Positions 1 through 14,188 of a stretch of 64,000 nt of DNA are shown piece by piece. The notes beneath the pieces are model-generated. The model searched no databases and was not told the DNA's origin. It was given only the letters and a program-made list of their open reading frames with translations. The stretch spans positions 19,385,061-19,449,060 of the forward strand of contig OX453281.1 in the NCBI GenBank assembly GCA_949710005.1. Direction: 5' to 3'. A program made the translations under genes and the position numbers. Each line of letters begins with the position of its first letter. The first letter of the stretch is position 1. Source of the stretch: Ricordea florida. Lineage: Eukaryota; Cnidaria; Anthozoa; Corallimorpharia; Ricordeidae.

Positions 1-31
1 GGACGGCGCTGCTGGAGACCCGGGACCTACG
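1..31 (+). CDS. Collagen exon 1 of window (partial, helix)
   Basis: Reads DGAAGDPGPT in frame from base 2, then donor gtaagt at 32. The 5' part of the exon is outside the window. Confidence 0.85.
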
Positions 32-3000
32 GTAAGTAAACGTAAACAAAGGGAACCCCTGATAACTTCTGGCTTTGAACTCTGGGGACTGATGGAAATA
101 GTAGTGGGGTGGGGCCAAGGGGGAAAGATGGGGGCGTGTATTGATAATTCTGCGGGCAATCCATGGGTAAGTAGTGGTAATTATGCAGGGGATCTGTTAG
201 GGGTCGCCTATGGAGTCAATGGGTGGCATTGCTATAGACCACTTTCATAAATGGCGGCCGATTTATTATTCTTTCGTATGTATGTTAATTAGACTCACTA
301 GCCTCAAGTTGGAACAAAAATTCTATTGAATTTTGTACATCCTAGCGAGGCCAGTAAGGCTCATTACCATGAAAACAAAAAAAAATTTGTTTGATCGCCA
401 TTATGAAAGTGATCTATTCCCTAATTACATCTTGATAAACTTGTGTTCCTAATTCCTTACATTAGCTGAGGAAAGCGCTAGCAAACACCGCAGGGCTCGG
501 TTCTTTAACCCTTTTTACTCCCAAGATCACAAATTCAATTTGTCATGATTCCTTGCACTTTCCTTAATGTTGTTTCATTAGTTCCTTAATTCTCATTATC
601 TTCTTTCTCTAGAATGTGGTATTATTCTGTGGGAAAGATTGCTCACTCTGGGAATACACAGACACAAATTCTCCTTTGTGATTCCTATTCCTTTTTGAAC
701 ACCACTAGTTATAAGAGTATTTTCTAATGTCAACATAGCTCATTCTTGGTGGTCAATCCCTCATATTCTCATAATCGGTGATCGTCTTCGTTCTTAGTAG
801 TGATATTTGCAAAGAAGGAATTAGATGGTAACACCTTTCCGAATTCGAAGTTTAGACAGGCAATTTTGAGGTTCACCAGGGACAGATTTAGGGGAGGGGT
901 GCACGGGATGTGCACCCCTCCCCTCCCCTCCCCTCCCCTCCCCCCTCCGTGAGATGACCTGCAGCTTTTCTATTATAACAAGAGAAAATGAGGAAAGAGA
1001 ACATAACCCCGTCTGATGTGATAAGAGAAAATGAGGAAAGAGAACATAACCCCGTCTGATATGATAAGAGAAGATGAGGAAAGAGAACATAACCCCGTCT
1101 GATATGATAAGAGAAAATGAGGAAAGAGAACATAACCCCGTCTGATATGATAAGAGAAAATGAGGAAAGAGGACATAACCCCGTCTGATATGATAAGAGA
1201 AATTGAGGAAAGAGAACATAACCCCGTCTGATGTGATGAGAGAAAATGAGGAAAGAGAACATAACGCCGTCTGATATGATAAGAGAAAATGGGGAAAGAG
1301 AACATAACGCCGTCTGATATGATAAGAGAAAATCGTTTCATGGCTGCGCGGTTTCCGCATGGCGCATTGAAATTACAACCACGTTATGAGAAGGACATCA
1401 GCCATTGGTCAGTTAAAATAGTTTCCAGATCTAAAAATAGATTCTGTCCCCTTATCATAGTAAGAGAACCCAGTATGGAAGATGCGTTCTCTTACCTCAT
1501 TTTCTCTTAAGTATGACTAGTATCCTGCCAAAAAAGGAAAAAAAATCGTGGTGTATTGGTGTTGGAGTAAAACATGAGTCATAAGCCTTCTTCTTCTTCA
1601 TTGTTCGCTTTTAGAATTAAGTTATGTTACCCATCAGTTGCGTCATTCGTTATAGGTGCACCTCCACCTAAGAAAATTCCTGGATCCGCCCTTGTTCACC
1701 CTTCTAATGTCATGTTGTGTTGTGTTATTCAGGGATTTGTGGGAGCCCGTGGAGAACCGGGATCTCAAGGCAAGCGAGGACCTCCCGTAAGTAAACTGTA
1801 TTATCAAGTGAAGTCCGGGATCTGATTGGCTAGCGTGCTCACTATCCATTTAAACAATAGAGTGCTTTTGTCGAGGAACTATCGGCTGATAGTTGCCCCG
1901 CAGAAATTTGATGCTCTTACATATGCTAGTTTTAAGAACATCAAATTTCCAAGGGGCCGCTATCAGACCGATAGTTCCGAGACATAAACACTCTATTGTC
2001 TTTATTTATTGTAGTTTCCTATTAGTTTAACTCGTAGTGTAAGTGTTAAATAGAAAAAATCTGACCGCAAACAGTTTCTAAGAGAGCTTAGTGCTACCGC
2101 TATTCACAACAAATAAAAACTAGAAATTATCTATTAGAGATCAAGTCCACAAATGGGTTTCCCGAGGGGTAAAGGTTATGCGAATGCTTGCAGAGTATCC
2201 TAACTTCACTTACACTCATATCAGTACCAATAAAAAAGTGCAAGGACCCCACCCAGCCACACACCCACAAACCCACACGCTGAAAATGGTCGGCATTAAG
2301 CTTACACATACAAATCTTGCCTTGAGCCTGTAGATGTTGTTCCTCATTTAATCATTGCAAGTCCGTTAATAATGATAATAATAATATAATAATAATAACA
2401 TAATAATAACAAAAAATATAATAATAATGATAATAATAATAATAATCATAATAATAATCATAATAATAATAATTCCAGGGGATGGTAGGGTGAGAGAGAA
2501 GGAAGATGAAAAAGTTGAAAAGTACCAAGATCTAGCGAGAGAAGTTCGAAAAATGTGGGGTGTGAGGTTATTCCAGTGGTAGTGGGAGCATTGGAATCAA
2601 TACCACTGAGATTGAATGACAATCTGAGAGCCATTGATTTGGGCATTCCTGTTGGACTGATCCAGAGATGTGCTTTGTTGGGGTCGGCAAGAATTCTTAG
2701 GAAGGTGCTGGAGATGTAGAAAGAAGAAGAAGAAGAAGAAAAAAAGAAGCACACAAGGGGTGTTTCTTGGCTTCCTTAGGCAACATGTCGTTACGCGGAG
2801 CCAATGAAGAAACCAGCTTCTATATTATCAATAGCTGTGTGAATCTTTAATAATAATAATAATTAATTGATTCTTAATTTCTTCCTAGTTATTAATTTCC
2901 TATTATTATAACTTTTTCTTTTTTTTTCCTCTGCCCGCCTCGATTAGCCTAAGCTATTTGCGAGCAGAGGATGCCTGTGTGTTTCATTGTCTCTGATGAA

Positions 3001-6000
3001 ATTTAAATTTCTGTCCTTACATTTTGCCGTTACAATTAACTGATGAAGATAATGAAGATCAATAAAGGGTTTGTGTGTGTGAAAAAAAAGTCCATGGTAA
3101 AGGTTTACACAAGTGCTACTTTTACGTTAAACAAGGACCCTGACTATAAAAGGAGCCTTGCCCTGGGCAAGCCGTCATTCATTTCACTCTAGACAGCGAA
3201 CTGTCAACATCTGTGACTGCGCGATACCAGCAAAGTGCTGCTCGCAAGGACTCATCTACCCGGTTAGCTTTCACAGTATTAGGAAGTTCTTTTTTTGGTT
3301 CTCTTGAGAGGAAGAAAGCGAGTGCGGGTGAGTACATTATCATAGGAGCGATTTAGTAAAAATTTATTATCTGTGTTTCATATTATTCGACTCCATTTTA
3401 ATTTCATAGCTCATCTCCTCGCAATTAATATACTTCTATATTCTTTGCCTTTTTCAGGTTACTATTGAAGTATTCGAAAATTTTGTTTTCAAATACATAT
3501 TAAAGACTGCAATGAGTAGAATATATCAAGTTAAAAAGCATTCTTTTCAGTTTGAAACGCGCGCCTTTTCTTCCAAACGGCTCTCCGGTGTAGGAAATCC
3601 GATTCCTGTCTGCGGTCAGTTGCAAAACATGTTAGGTCACGCAGACTCTAGTGCATACAATACATTCATCGCTCGCTAAAAGATTAGAATACTCCAAAAA
3701 TCTATTGAAAATCTACATTTTTCACCGAAGTAAAGTTTTTGCATCGCGGCACGGTGTTTTGTGTATTTTCATAAATCCAGTAGCGGTGAAACCATGTATC
3801 ATCCTAACCGAAACAAGGAACACTTGTTTACTGACTGAATGTTGATATTGATTCAAAAGTGAGTAAAATTAATTTCAAAACAACTGTTATCTGAGTAATT
3901 ACCTCAGGTTGACGGTAAACTTTCCTGAAATAACAGGACTAGAATACCATCGTAGGGAATGGCCAGCAGCACAGCTCAGACTGATGCGAACTGCATGTCC
4001 ATGGCGCAAGAAAGCAAACGATTCCATGTCAAAAAGAAATCCACAGAGAGGACACTTCCCATTATAGCTTGCCATGGTGCTCAAAAGTTGCCGCGTAGCG
4101 TCGGTCGATGCGATGAAATAATCCTCATCAAGTTTACTTCTTGTATGTATATCAAAGCAACCCGTTGTATTCTCCCCATGGCACAAAATGTACGGTAAAG
4201 GGTACGATCCACACACATCGGTTTGCGAAGCAGCGTTGCACGTGAGATGGGACGAGGGAGAGAACGAGTGAGATGTAAACAAAGAGGAATGACTTCCACT
4301 TACCATTCCGTTTTGTTCAGACCGTTCGAATGCGTCTAACAGTTGTTCCATCAAAATTACATTTCCCATCGGCGTTCGACTTGCTATCCGAAGCCCTTCC
4401 TTCACTCGCTGAATTTTACTCTTCAACTGTTCGAGTCGCTCTTCCATCCCAGGTTCGACTACAAGCTCTAATGTGTTCCTGATTCGTGGCGCGCGGGCAA
4501 CTATTTTTGGCTTTCTTGGAAGGTAAATCGGCCATGACAAAATAAAAAGATAGCGTAATGTTAGAAAACGATTTCTATGTGATTAGAACACGCGACAACA
4601 GCTCGATTCAAGGAGGAAGACGAGATATGTCGCAAGGTAAGGCAGTGACATAGCTCGCGTTCCGCCATGAATCGTGCAATTTCTGGTTTATTACATCACG
4701 AAGAGCCACCTTTCGAGCATGTCAAAAACCTTTGGACCACAAGTCAATAACATCGAAGGCTCAAGAAGTTGAATGAAGCAGAGAGGAGTCTGTGGACCAA
4801 AGCGACCATCTTCATCTTCATCTTCGCGATTGGCGGAACCGTTAGGTGCGCGAAATTCAAATGTTCGACAAAGAAATTTCAGACTTACGATAAAAGAGAG
4901 CCGGGAATTATTTATTGCTCATTTACATGAAGAAATGTGATCATTTCTAGATGAAAAAAAGTGAAGAAAAACAAGACCCAATGCCTCGTAATACAAAGTG
5001 CTTTTTTCCCTTCCTCTTCGACCAGTCAGCCATCTTGGATAAGTTGTAGAAACAGTGATTGCGTGACACGAAGGGGGAGGAGCTATCCCTTTTATAGTCA
5101 GGGTCCTTGTTTAAACCAGTGACCTATCATCTGGAAGCCCGGTATATCTCACGCAGAAAGGGGGAATAAGATAGCGCACTTGTGCGGCTGAGCTGATGGC
5201 CGGACCCGGTCGGTAATAGAGCGTATGCACATGACGTCACGGTAGCCATGTTGGTGTCCCCAAACAAGAAAAGGCCGCCATGTTGGTGTCCCAAACTGAT
5301 CCCCTTGGAATTAAATTATATGGGTACTAGGGAATTTCTGAATTAGAATCAATGTTGTCTTATTTTTGTTTCGTTACCCCAGGGTCGTCAGGGCGCCACG
5401 GGTCCAGCTGGAAAACCAGGTGTTTCGGGAGCTACGGTAAGTTTTGTGGAACGTGCCTTGTAGTGCCCTGTACATGTTTGTACGGTAAAACAGAAAGAAA
5501 CGGAACATACCAAAACCGAAGCAGAGCTTTCTATACTACAACCACCCACAGCGGGAAGAATTCCACTCACCTGGGACTCGTTTCTGGAAAAGCCCGGTAA
5601 TTTACCGCGTCCGCAGAGCTATTTTATGATCGCAATGTTTACAATGGGAATTATTATTACCTCCGCCAAGGAGGTTATGTTTTCACGCCTGTCTGTTTGT
5701 TTTTTTGTTTTTTGTCTGTCTGTTAATCGTTTTACGCAAAAACTAATCAACGGATTTGCACCAAATTTGGTGGAAAGGTCGCAAATATACCCAGGATCAA
5801 TCGATTAAAATTTGGGATTTATTGATAAAGAATCAAGCAAATATCCAAAATAGCTGTTATTTGTGGATCCAAACTCTTAATACAACAATGTGTGGCGGGG
5901 CGGAGGTATGCGCTCTACCGAGTGCCCTTCTAGTTTTGCTGGTTTTCGAGGTTGTGCAATATCATTATGAGTTAGTTTGCGGGTTAGGCTGTTTGTACGA

Positions 6001-9000
6001 CAATAAAACAAAGAAGACGGCGACCCCAAAATGGATCTCCGGACTCGTACAGTTATCGGATCTTTCGAGAAACGATTCCGAGAACTTAAAGTAGTGTTCG
6101 GAACCCGATCGTAGCGCAAGAAAACTCCCTGTTTGGTGTACAACTTTGTTTGGTCACGAAGAACACGCTTTTTTGTCAATTGGCGGTTGACAAGTGAAAT
6201 CTGGCAGATCGCCGGGTCGCCGAGTTCTAGTAATTCGCTTATTTTTAACCGCGATGATTTTATTACTAAACCAGACTCTGATCGGCCGCTTTCGTAGAAA
6301 TCCGAGGTCGCACGATGATAGATCGGTCTTCGGTGAAATCACTGGCTCTCCTCGGTCACCATCCCATTGAGAGATGTTTTTTTTTAAAGTAAGTTTCCTT
6401 AAGTTTCCTTTTATTTTGAAGCACTGTCTTGTGCAAAATCTGCCTTGTTCTTGTAAGGTTTTTGCTGTGAGCTGATGACTCATTTTGGTGACCAAAATGC
6501 TGTGTATTGCCAGGCAGCAAATTCTGGTCATCCACTGTCAAATAATCAGCATCAATGCAAGTATCTGGGCAACCGTGCACCTACCCCTCCCCTAACCCAA
6601 CATTAACGCTAACGTCTTGACATATTATAACTTGTTGGGTTAGGGGAGGGGTAGGTGCACAGTTGCACAGATACTTCCATTGATCCCAAGTTCAAACGGG
6701 ACTTTTGAGTGGAAACTGAATGGCTCTATGTTCTTTTTTCTAGGGACCCGAGGGTCCAGTTGGGGCGACTGGACCAACCGGAGAGAAAGGAGATACTGTG
6801 AGCTTAACATTTATTACTATTATCGCTGTCTACTATTATGAGTAATAGCATCTAATAGGACTAGTCTTTGAATCTAATTCAAAGTTGCAATGATGCAATT
6901 GAGCTGGTTATCAAAATCTCAGACTGCCATCAGTTTCTTAACTATAGGCCTATCTCCTACAGTTATTGAAAGCAGGCGGAAAGCAAAAAAATAATAATAA
7001 TAAACACGATTCCCGTTCTTTCTGTTTGTTAAAATTATTGCACTTATTTACGCTCGAGAAAGTTTCAAAGTCAAAGTAGTGTATATATCTGTCTGTTCGA
7101 AGGACAGATTATTTTTCCTCAGCTACAAGAAAGGAGTCCCTGGAGATTTCTTGCCCCCTTTGCGAAAAAAAGAGTGCTTCATTCATTGACAAGAACGCTA
7201 ATTTGCTTGTCTCATAGCTTTGCAGAACTCATAAACCGAAAACTGTTGAAAGATAGGTCATACTGTTGTAAACTTGAGTTTCTTCTTTGGTGTTTTTTTC
7301 CTTATTTCCAATGCAAGTACTAGCGCGGGATTTCAAGATTTAAACTCAGTATCACTAAAAATTGAAATTCAGTATCACTAAAAATTTAAACTCAGTATCA
7401 CTAAAAAATTAAACTCAGCATCACTAGAAATTTAAACTCAGTATCACTAAAAATTTAAACTCAATATCACTAAAATAGGGAGTGTTTCCGGTGTCATGGT
7501 CTAGCTGACTTGTGCCATCATGGGTCTGGGCGGGTGGGGTGAGATCATTCATGGACTGAGGCGGCTACCAGAGACGCCTTCTATATGCTGATGTCCGATC
7601 TCACCCTCTGGTTCCTCCGTAATTCAGCTACTAGCTGCAAGTGAGGAAAGTGGCACCTTTACCTTTTACCTTTACCTTTAAAAATTTAAACTCAGTATTT
7701 TCTTGTGACTCGTGCTGTTCTTCACTGCATTGTTTGTTATCAGGGTCCAGAAGGAGAGGCAGGACCCCCCGGAGCTTCTGGACGACCTGGAGCTGACGTA
7801 AGGAGTTTTTGTTTTCTACGAAGAGCAGAAGCATAAAAATGTAACATTCCAGCGTTCACATAAGACAAATCCTGCGTTGTGGTTGGCTACTCGAGCAGGC
7901 AACATGAATGTGTTATTGACCAAGCGTGAGGATAAGATGGCTGGATATTGGCCGAGTTGTTTTCTTTAATTTTTTTTTTAATTTTTTTTTTACTTTTAAC
8001 CATCTTGGCCATTTTGTTCTGTTTTATTTCGCGGGACAAAGCGGGCAATCCCGAACGGTCTTGCTGGGCCTATCTTGATGTTCGGGTAGCCAATCAGAAT
8101 TGATGCTCGGGTAGCCAATCAGAATTTAGTATTCGCCTCAACTTGCCTGCTTGCGGAACCATGCAATAAAGATATGATGCAGATGAATATATGAAAGACT
8201 ATATATTTGAACTGTTGTTGGTAGAGCACTGCACCGGTATCGTAGAAGTCATGGGTTCGAATCCCGTTCAGGCCTGAGTTTTTTTTCAGGCTTTGATTTC
8301 ACAGTTGCTTAAGTTGTGTACATAACTGCGATGATCAATTAAGGTCATTACGTAATAAAGGTATCTCCCACCCGCATGATGAATAATGATGGGTCCGGCC
8401 TGTTGGCATTGAATTAATTCTTTTCGCAATTCGCGTTTAATTTGTGATTGGACTAGTTTAATCGCCGAGAATTGTCCTGTGTTTTTAACATTTGTAGTAC
8501 CTTTTTGGGGTATCGATTCATCTAGAGTATGAATAAGACAAGGTTTTTTCCTTTCTAATCTGCTTTTGTCTCTTTGCAGGGAATGCCTGGAGCCCGGGGT
8601 CCTATCGGAGAGGCTGGACCCAAGGGTGAAAAGGTGCGCTTTTTTTTGCAATACTTAATCATTTGGGAATTCCTTGAAAATATCACAACGGTCACACAAG
8701 TTGTTGTTTGATGTATTTTTATAAACTAGATCTTTTGTGACCACTGTCCACTGTTCATTGGAGTCGGAAATGCAACCGAAAATACAACATACAAAAAAAA
8801 AATAGATGTGGTAGCAGAAATCGCCAAGAAGCTCAAGATGACCTCGACCGAAGTGTCAACAGGTCATAAGTATAAAATTTGAGCGAAAGAGAGTACTTGT
8901 GGTAGGCGTTTGCAGGCAGGGTCTTTCGCCAGTTGCTATGTCTTATTCCCTTACTCACTTAGTTAATCTCTTTTAACAGGGAGATAGTGGTGCTGCTGGT

Positions 9001-12000
9001 ATTCCCGGGAGAGATGGCGCTCCTGGTCTGAGGGTAAATCACCTTTGTCTATTAGTTTAAACCTATGTAACTCGTTTTGTGTGATTTATGTAGGTATACA
9101 ATCTATATGTAAGTCCTGTAGGTGCATATTGTAACTAGTGGGTTTGTGTTATCAGTGGTGTATCATACGACGTGTGACCGTAAGGGTGTTCATTAGTCAA
9201 CGGAGATCGGAGAATTATCCGGCTAGTACGAAGAATTCTCCGGTCAAATTTAGATGCCTTGAGCTAGTTTTAAATTCAGACATAGAGCGCTTTCAAAATA
9301 TTCTCCTGTTACTTTACACAATTTTCCTGCTACTACAATTCTTAATGAAAACCCTGAACTGTGGCCTAGCTTCGTAACAGAAGTACAGGGTGACAAGCAT
9401 TATGTCCACGTATTTTAATTATTGTTCAGTAAATCTAACAAAGAAAAGAGAGAAAAAAGACAAAGCTGAAGCCCAACTTGTGCTGAAATTTATGTGATGG
9501 CGAAAAGCTGTAAGTGCTTCTAATTCTCGTCATTGTTCTTGTTATTATTATGATTATTATTATTATCTTTATTATTATTATTATTATTGTTGTCTCATTA
9601 AAAAATGCTCGAATCTGATTGGTTCTGAACAGGCCTTACTTGCTGCTTAATTTGGCTGGTGCAACAATCAAACGGTCCTTTTTCACTTGTCCGATTACGA
9701 GAAGCTTGTAGTCGAGCACTTTAAATCGGACAGCGTAATATCCAGTGAAAATTAAGCACAAAGTTCAACTAGCCAATGAATTTCAATAACACAGCCCATG
9801 CTAGCCAATCAAAATCAAGGAAAATTTATTGCGTAAGTAGGTTTACCAGGTTCAGTTTGAAAACTAAAATAGATGAAAATTAATTAGCTTTCATGATTAA
9901 ATCACTCGCCCGATTACTCCCCAAATTGTACTCCACTCAGTCCCAGTAGTATTACTGATTACCATGATTGTTCAGGGACCTGCAGGTCTTCCGGGAGATG
10001 CTGGGCCCCAAGGCCCTCCAGGACCAACGGTGAGTCCGCCTTCAAACTTGCAATTCATCATTATAAATTTAATAGTTTGATTGCAATTTTGTCCACTCTG
10101 AGCTAAACGATGAAGAATATCCACTTTGAAAGTGACTGTACGGTGGCACGGTTTAGTTACTATACAGTGTAGTTCTGACTTTTTCTTTCAACCGCACAGT
10201 GTGACCATTCATTTTGAAGCTACTGATAAGTACTCTACCGTGGTACTGTTTCCTGGCTCAGATTTTTTTTTATCTGTTACCATTCTTTGTAAAGCTACTG
10301 AATAGTACTGTACTGTGGTACTGTTTGTTTTACTATACAGTGTGGTTCTACGTTTTTCATCTGTGGATCAAACCTTGCAGTGTGACCATTCTTTGTAAAG
10401 CTACTGAACAGTACTGTACTATGGTACTGTTTGTTTTACTATACAGTGTGGTTCTAACTTTTACATCTGTGGATCAAACCATGCAGTGTGGCGATTTTTT
10501 GGAAAGCCGCTAAACAGTGCTGTACCGTGGTACTGTTTGCTTCACTATAGTGTGCTTAATATCATTTTTATGTGTGGATCAAAACCATGCTGCGTGTCTA
10601 TTCTTTGGGACGCGATACAACAACAATATTCTGTACTCCTACTCGTTTCTCTGAAAAACCACGCAGTTTGAGTCACAATCTAACGCACGTGTTTAGCGAG
10701 CACAGCAAATTTCATTTTGCCAGTCTGGGCTGCTGTCTTTCACGTCAAAGTTCAAATTTAAAATTAGCTGTATATAAAATGAAAAGTAATTTAGCAACGC
10801 TACAGGTAAATGACCTGCATTCATTATTTGCTATGGATGGAAATTCCTAATCTATATTTTCTGTGTCTTGTTGCCAGGGTGATGCCGGTGGGCGTGGTCC
10901 CAGAGGTCTGCTTGGACCACCTGGTGATAGGGTACGCTTTTGAGGAATTCCTGTACATGTAATTAACCCTTTGAATGTATTATACAGGTGACCCATGTAT
11001 AAATTCTCCTGCAATTCCAATACACTACCGCACAAACAGATGAAGAGAATTGAGAACATGATCACATCCAGGATACTAAATCGATCAACCTAGAACATAA
11101 GGAGCTGTATAGCACTTGCTCAGGAGAATTTATACTCGATCTCGACAGTGAAAGTGTTAACGATACCATTTCTTCGGCAAATTACAGATTAGACTGTTGG
11201 AAGCGTTGTCGTCTGCGTTGGAATTCGGCTGATGGTTTTGGTTCAACTTCGGAAAATCTCCGGACTAGATTGACTAGACATATGTTAAAGCTCTCGGTTT
11301 AACTTCGAGCATCCTCGGGAGTCTACAAAGTGCTGCGATCTAATTTTGAAGTTTGAGTGAACAATTCACTCCAAGTGCTTTGAGAAGTAGGGTAGAGCAG
11401 AGCTATGTCTGTAATTGCTGAAGAGAACCCGGTCACCTGATTTAAATATACGTACCACGCGAGCAAATTTCATTTCTTCAGGGCAAGAGAAAATGTGGTA
11501 GAGAACGCATCTTCCATACTGGGTTCTCTTACTATGATAAGGGGACAGAATCTATTTTTAGATCCGGAAACTATTTTAACTGACCAGTGGTTCATGTCCT
11601 TCTCATGACGTGGTTGTAATTTCAATGCGCCATGGGGAAACCGCGCAGCCATGGAACGAGATATGAATAGATTCCGCGCTAAAAATAGATTCTGTCCCTT
11701 TATTACATCCATTTTGAAATCACAGGTGATCCTTGCAATTTGATTGGCTCATAGCAGTGTGATTTATTCCCAAATTGCACCATTTTTTGCTCTAAATCGC
11801 ATCATTTTTAAAAAGTTACTTTTCTTCAAGAACTGGGCTTCCTGAAGTGGATAAATAAATAAGTAGTATTGACAAAAAACTGTGATTTCAAAATGAGTGT
11901 AATAAAGTGGTAATTGAACTTCGTGTCGTGCAATTTTGGTCTGAAATCATTCTTGTGACTTCAAATCGAACTCGCGCTATGCGCTCGTTCGATTTTTGAA

Positions 12001-14142
12001 ATCACGCGTATGATTTCAGACCAAATTGCACTCCACTCAGGTCAATTACCATTATTTATCATATCAGAGGGGGTTGTGTTCTCTTTCCTCATTTTCTCTT
12101 GGTCAGGGACAATACCGTTAATAATGACACGCAATACAATACACTTCACTACACTACAATACAATACAATACAATACAACTTTATGAAAATTTTATGTTG
12201 CATCCAAGGAAAAGCAATGCTATTGATTGATTGTAATGGACATGGGAATGTTGTCATACCCTGCTGGTTTACCAGCTGGAATTTAACATGCAATGTCAAT
12301 GATCTCTTCTTTAGTTGCAAATTTAGGGGGAAATTGCCTGAAAGAAAAGTCTGGATCATTGTCAGTATCTGGGCAACTGTACACCTACTCCTCCCCTAAC
12401 CCAACAAGTTATGCTCAGTTAAAAGGTTAGCGTTAATGTTGGGTTGAGGGAGGGGTAGGTGCAAAGTTTCCCATATACTTAAATTGATCCTTAAGTCTTG
12501 TCAGAGGTGTCAGATTGAATTCGTTTAGCAACATTTGGCCCAATGTTACTGAAATAACGACAGAGTCGATATGCAATCTCCATGGGGTTACGAAATTTCT
12601 TGGTCATCAATCCTAAACAAAGAGCTCGGTTTACGTTTGGATTTCTTACTGTTTAAGACCTCATTAAGCAGAAACTAGGTAGCTCGTGTTAGTTTTCGAT
12701 TTGCTTAGCTTCCTGTCGTAATATAAACGTTAAGCGATTCTCAGAGTGATTTTATTTGTTCTTATACCCGTATGTTCCTTCTGAGGAGAACACCTTGCTC
12801 GAAAACCTTGCAGTTATTTTAGGCACTAGGCATTTCCTTGCTACGAACTTATATTTTGTCTGCCCAGTTATAGAACATATACGCTAATTTTTTGTACCCA
12901 CATATATACTTAAGTAAATATATATGTGTATGTGGAACTATATATAAAATATTATTGTATTATATTCTGAGGAGAAGGATTTGAAAGATACTGCATGTAA
13001 AGTTTATTTTTCATCTTAATTGATTTAAGTAGGCTCTTAAGCCCCTTCTCCATATTTCATTGCTGTTTAAGTCCTCAAGACGTTTCCAGGGGCGGCTTGA
13101 GTGTAGTCCTACAGCACCTTCCATAACGAAATTTTATTGCAATGAAGTATTAAATGTGATCTATTGTGATTCAAACTGCGTATATTTTCCACCTAGGGGA
13201 GTCCTGGTAAAGACGGACCTCCGGGAATTTCCGGTTCTCCAGGAGAACAGGTTTGTGGCAGCTAGAGATAATCATGAAATAAAAAGGCTGGTGAAGATCG
13301 TAAAGAGTATGGCACGTCCTTTCCTGTGTTGGGGTCTGACTTTTTGGTTGGCGCTTCACATTGGGATGACCTCGTTGCGCCTTTCCCCGTTGAACAGAAT
13401 TGTTCAAGAAAAATAAGCATGAAAGAAGCAGCTCCTTTACCGTGACAAATTCTAACAAATTTTAACCTCATTCTAAGTTGGGTTTTAAATTCTGCTATTT
13501 GATATATAGAAAATGAATCACACACTTGCTCTGCGATTAGAAACGTAAATGTATCGGCTCAGCTGGTAGAGCAGCGCAGCGGTATAAGCGAGGAAGCGAG
13601 TTCCGATCCCGTATCTGTTTTCTCTGGCTAAATCGCCACTGCTAAAAATTGAGCTAGATTACAGAGTACCGGCCAATTGATTTACATACTGATGAATAAC
13701 AATACAGTTCATTGCAATATGCCTCGTTCTTCAAAAGACTCCGACACTTGTAAATTGAAAAAAAAATGGGAAACCGCCAACCGGTTAGCTCAGTTGGTAG
13801 AGCACTGGACTAGCGTGCGGGAGGTCGCGGGTTCAAGCCCCAGCCGGACCAACACTCAGGGTCTTAAAAATAACAGAGGAGAAAGTGCTGCCTTTGCAAT
13901 GACATCTGCAAATGGTTAGACTTTCTAGTCTTCTCGGAAAAGGACGATAAACCGTAGGCCCCGTCTCACAACTCTTAATATAATTAATTTGTAAATGTGG
14001 GACGTAAAAGAACCCATGGCACTGTTCGAAAAGAGTAGGGCGTGTTCCCGGTGTCTTGGTCTAGCTGGCTCGTGCTGTCATTGGTCTGATTGTGATGCGC
14101 ATATGATTATGTATATAGAATATGCGCAATAGAAATGTAGTA

Positions 14143-14188
<46 letters not shown>

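Noticed and set aside
821..1360. Long - strand open frames (179, 124 and 122 codons) with repeated Phe/Ser/Ile peptides
   Set aside because: They are translations of the 43-bp minisatellite, whose period and composition keep several frames open.
10847..11065. - strand frame with GGPSRPLGPRPPASP
   Set aside because: Antisense translation of collagen exon 9.
13783..13853. tRNA gene
   Set aside because: Box A and B are good, but the acceptor stem pairs poorly and a 300-base SINE body with ATT tail follows; an inverted full copy confirms a retroposon.
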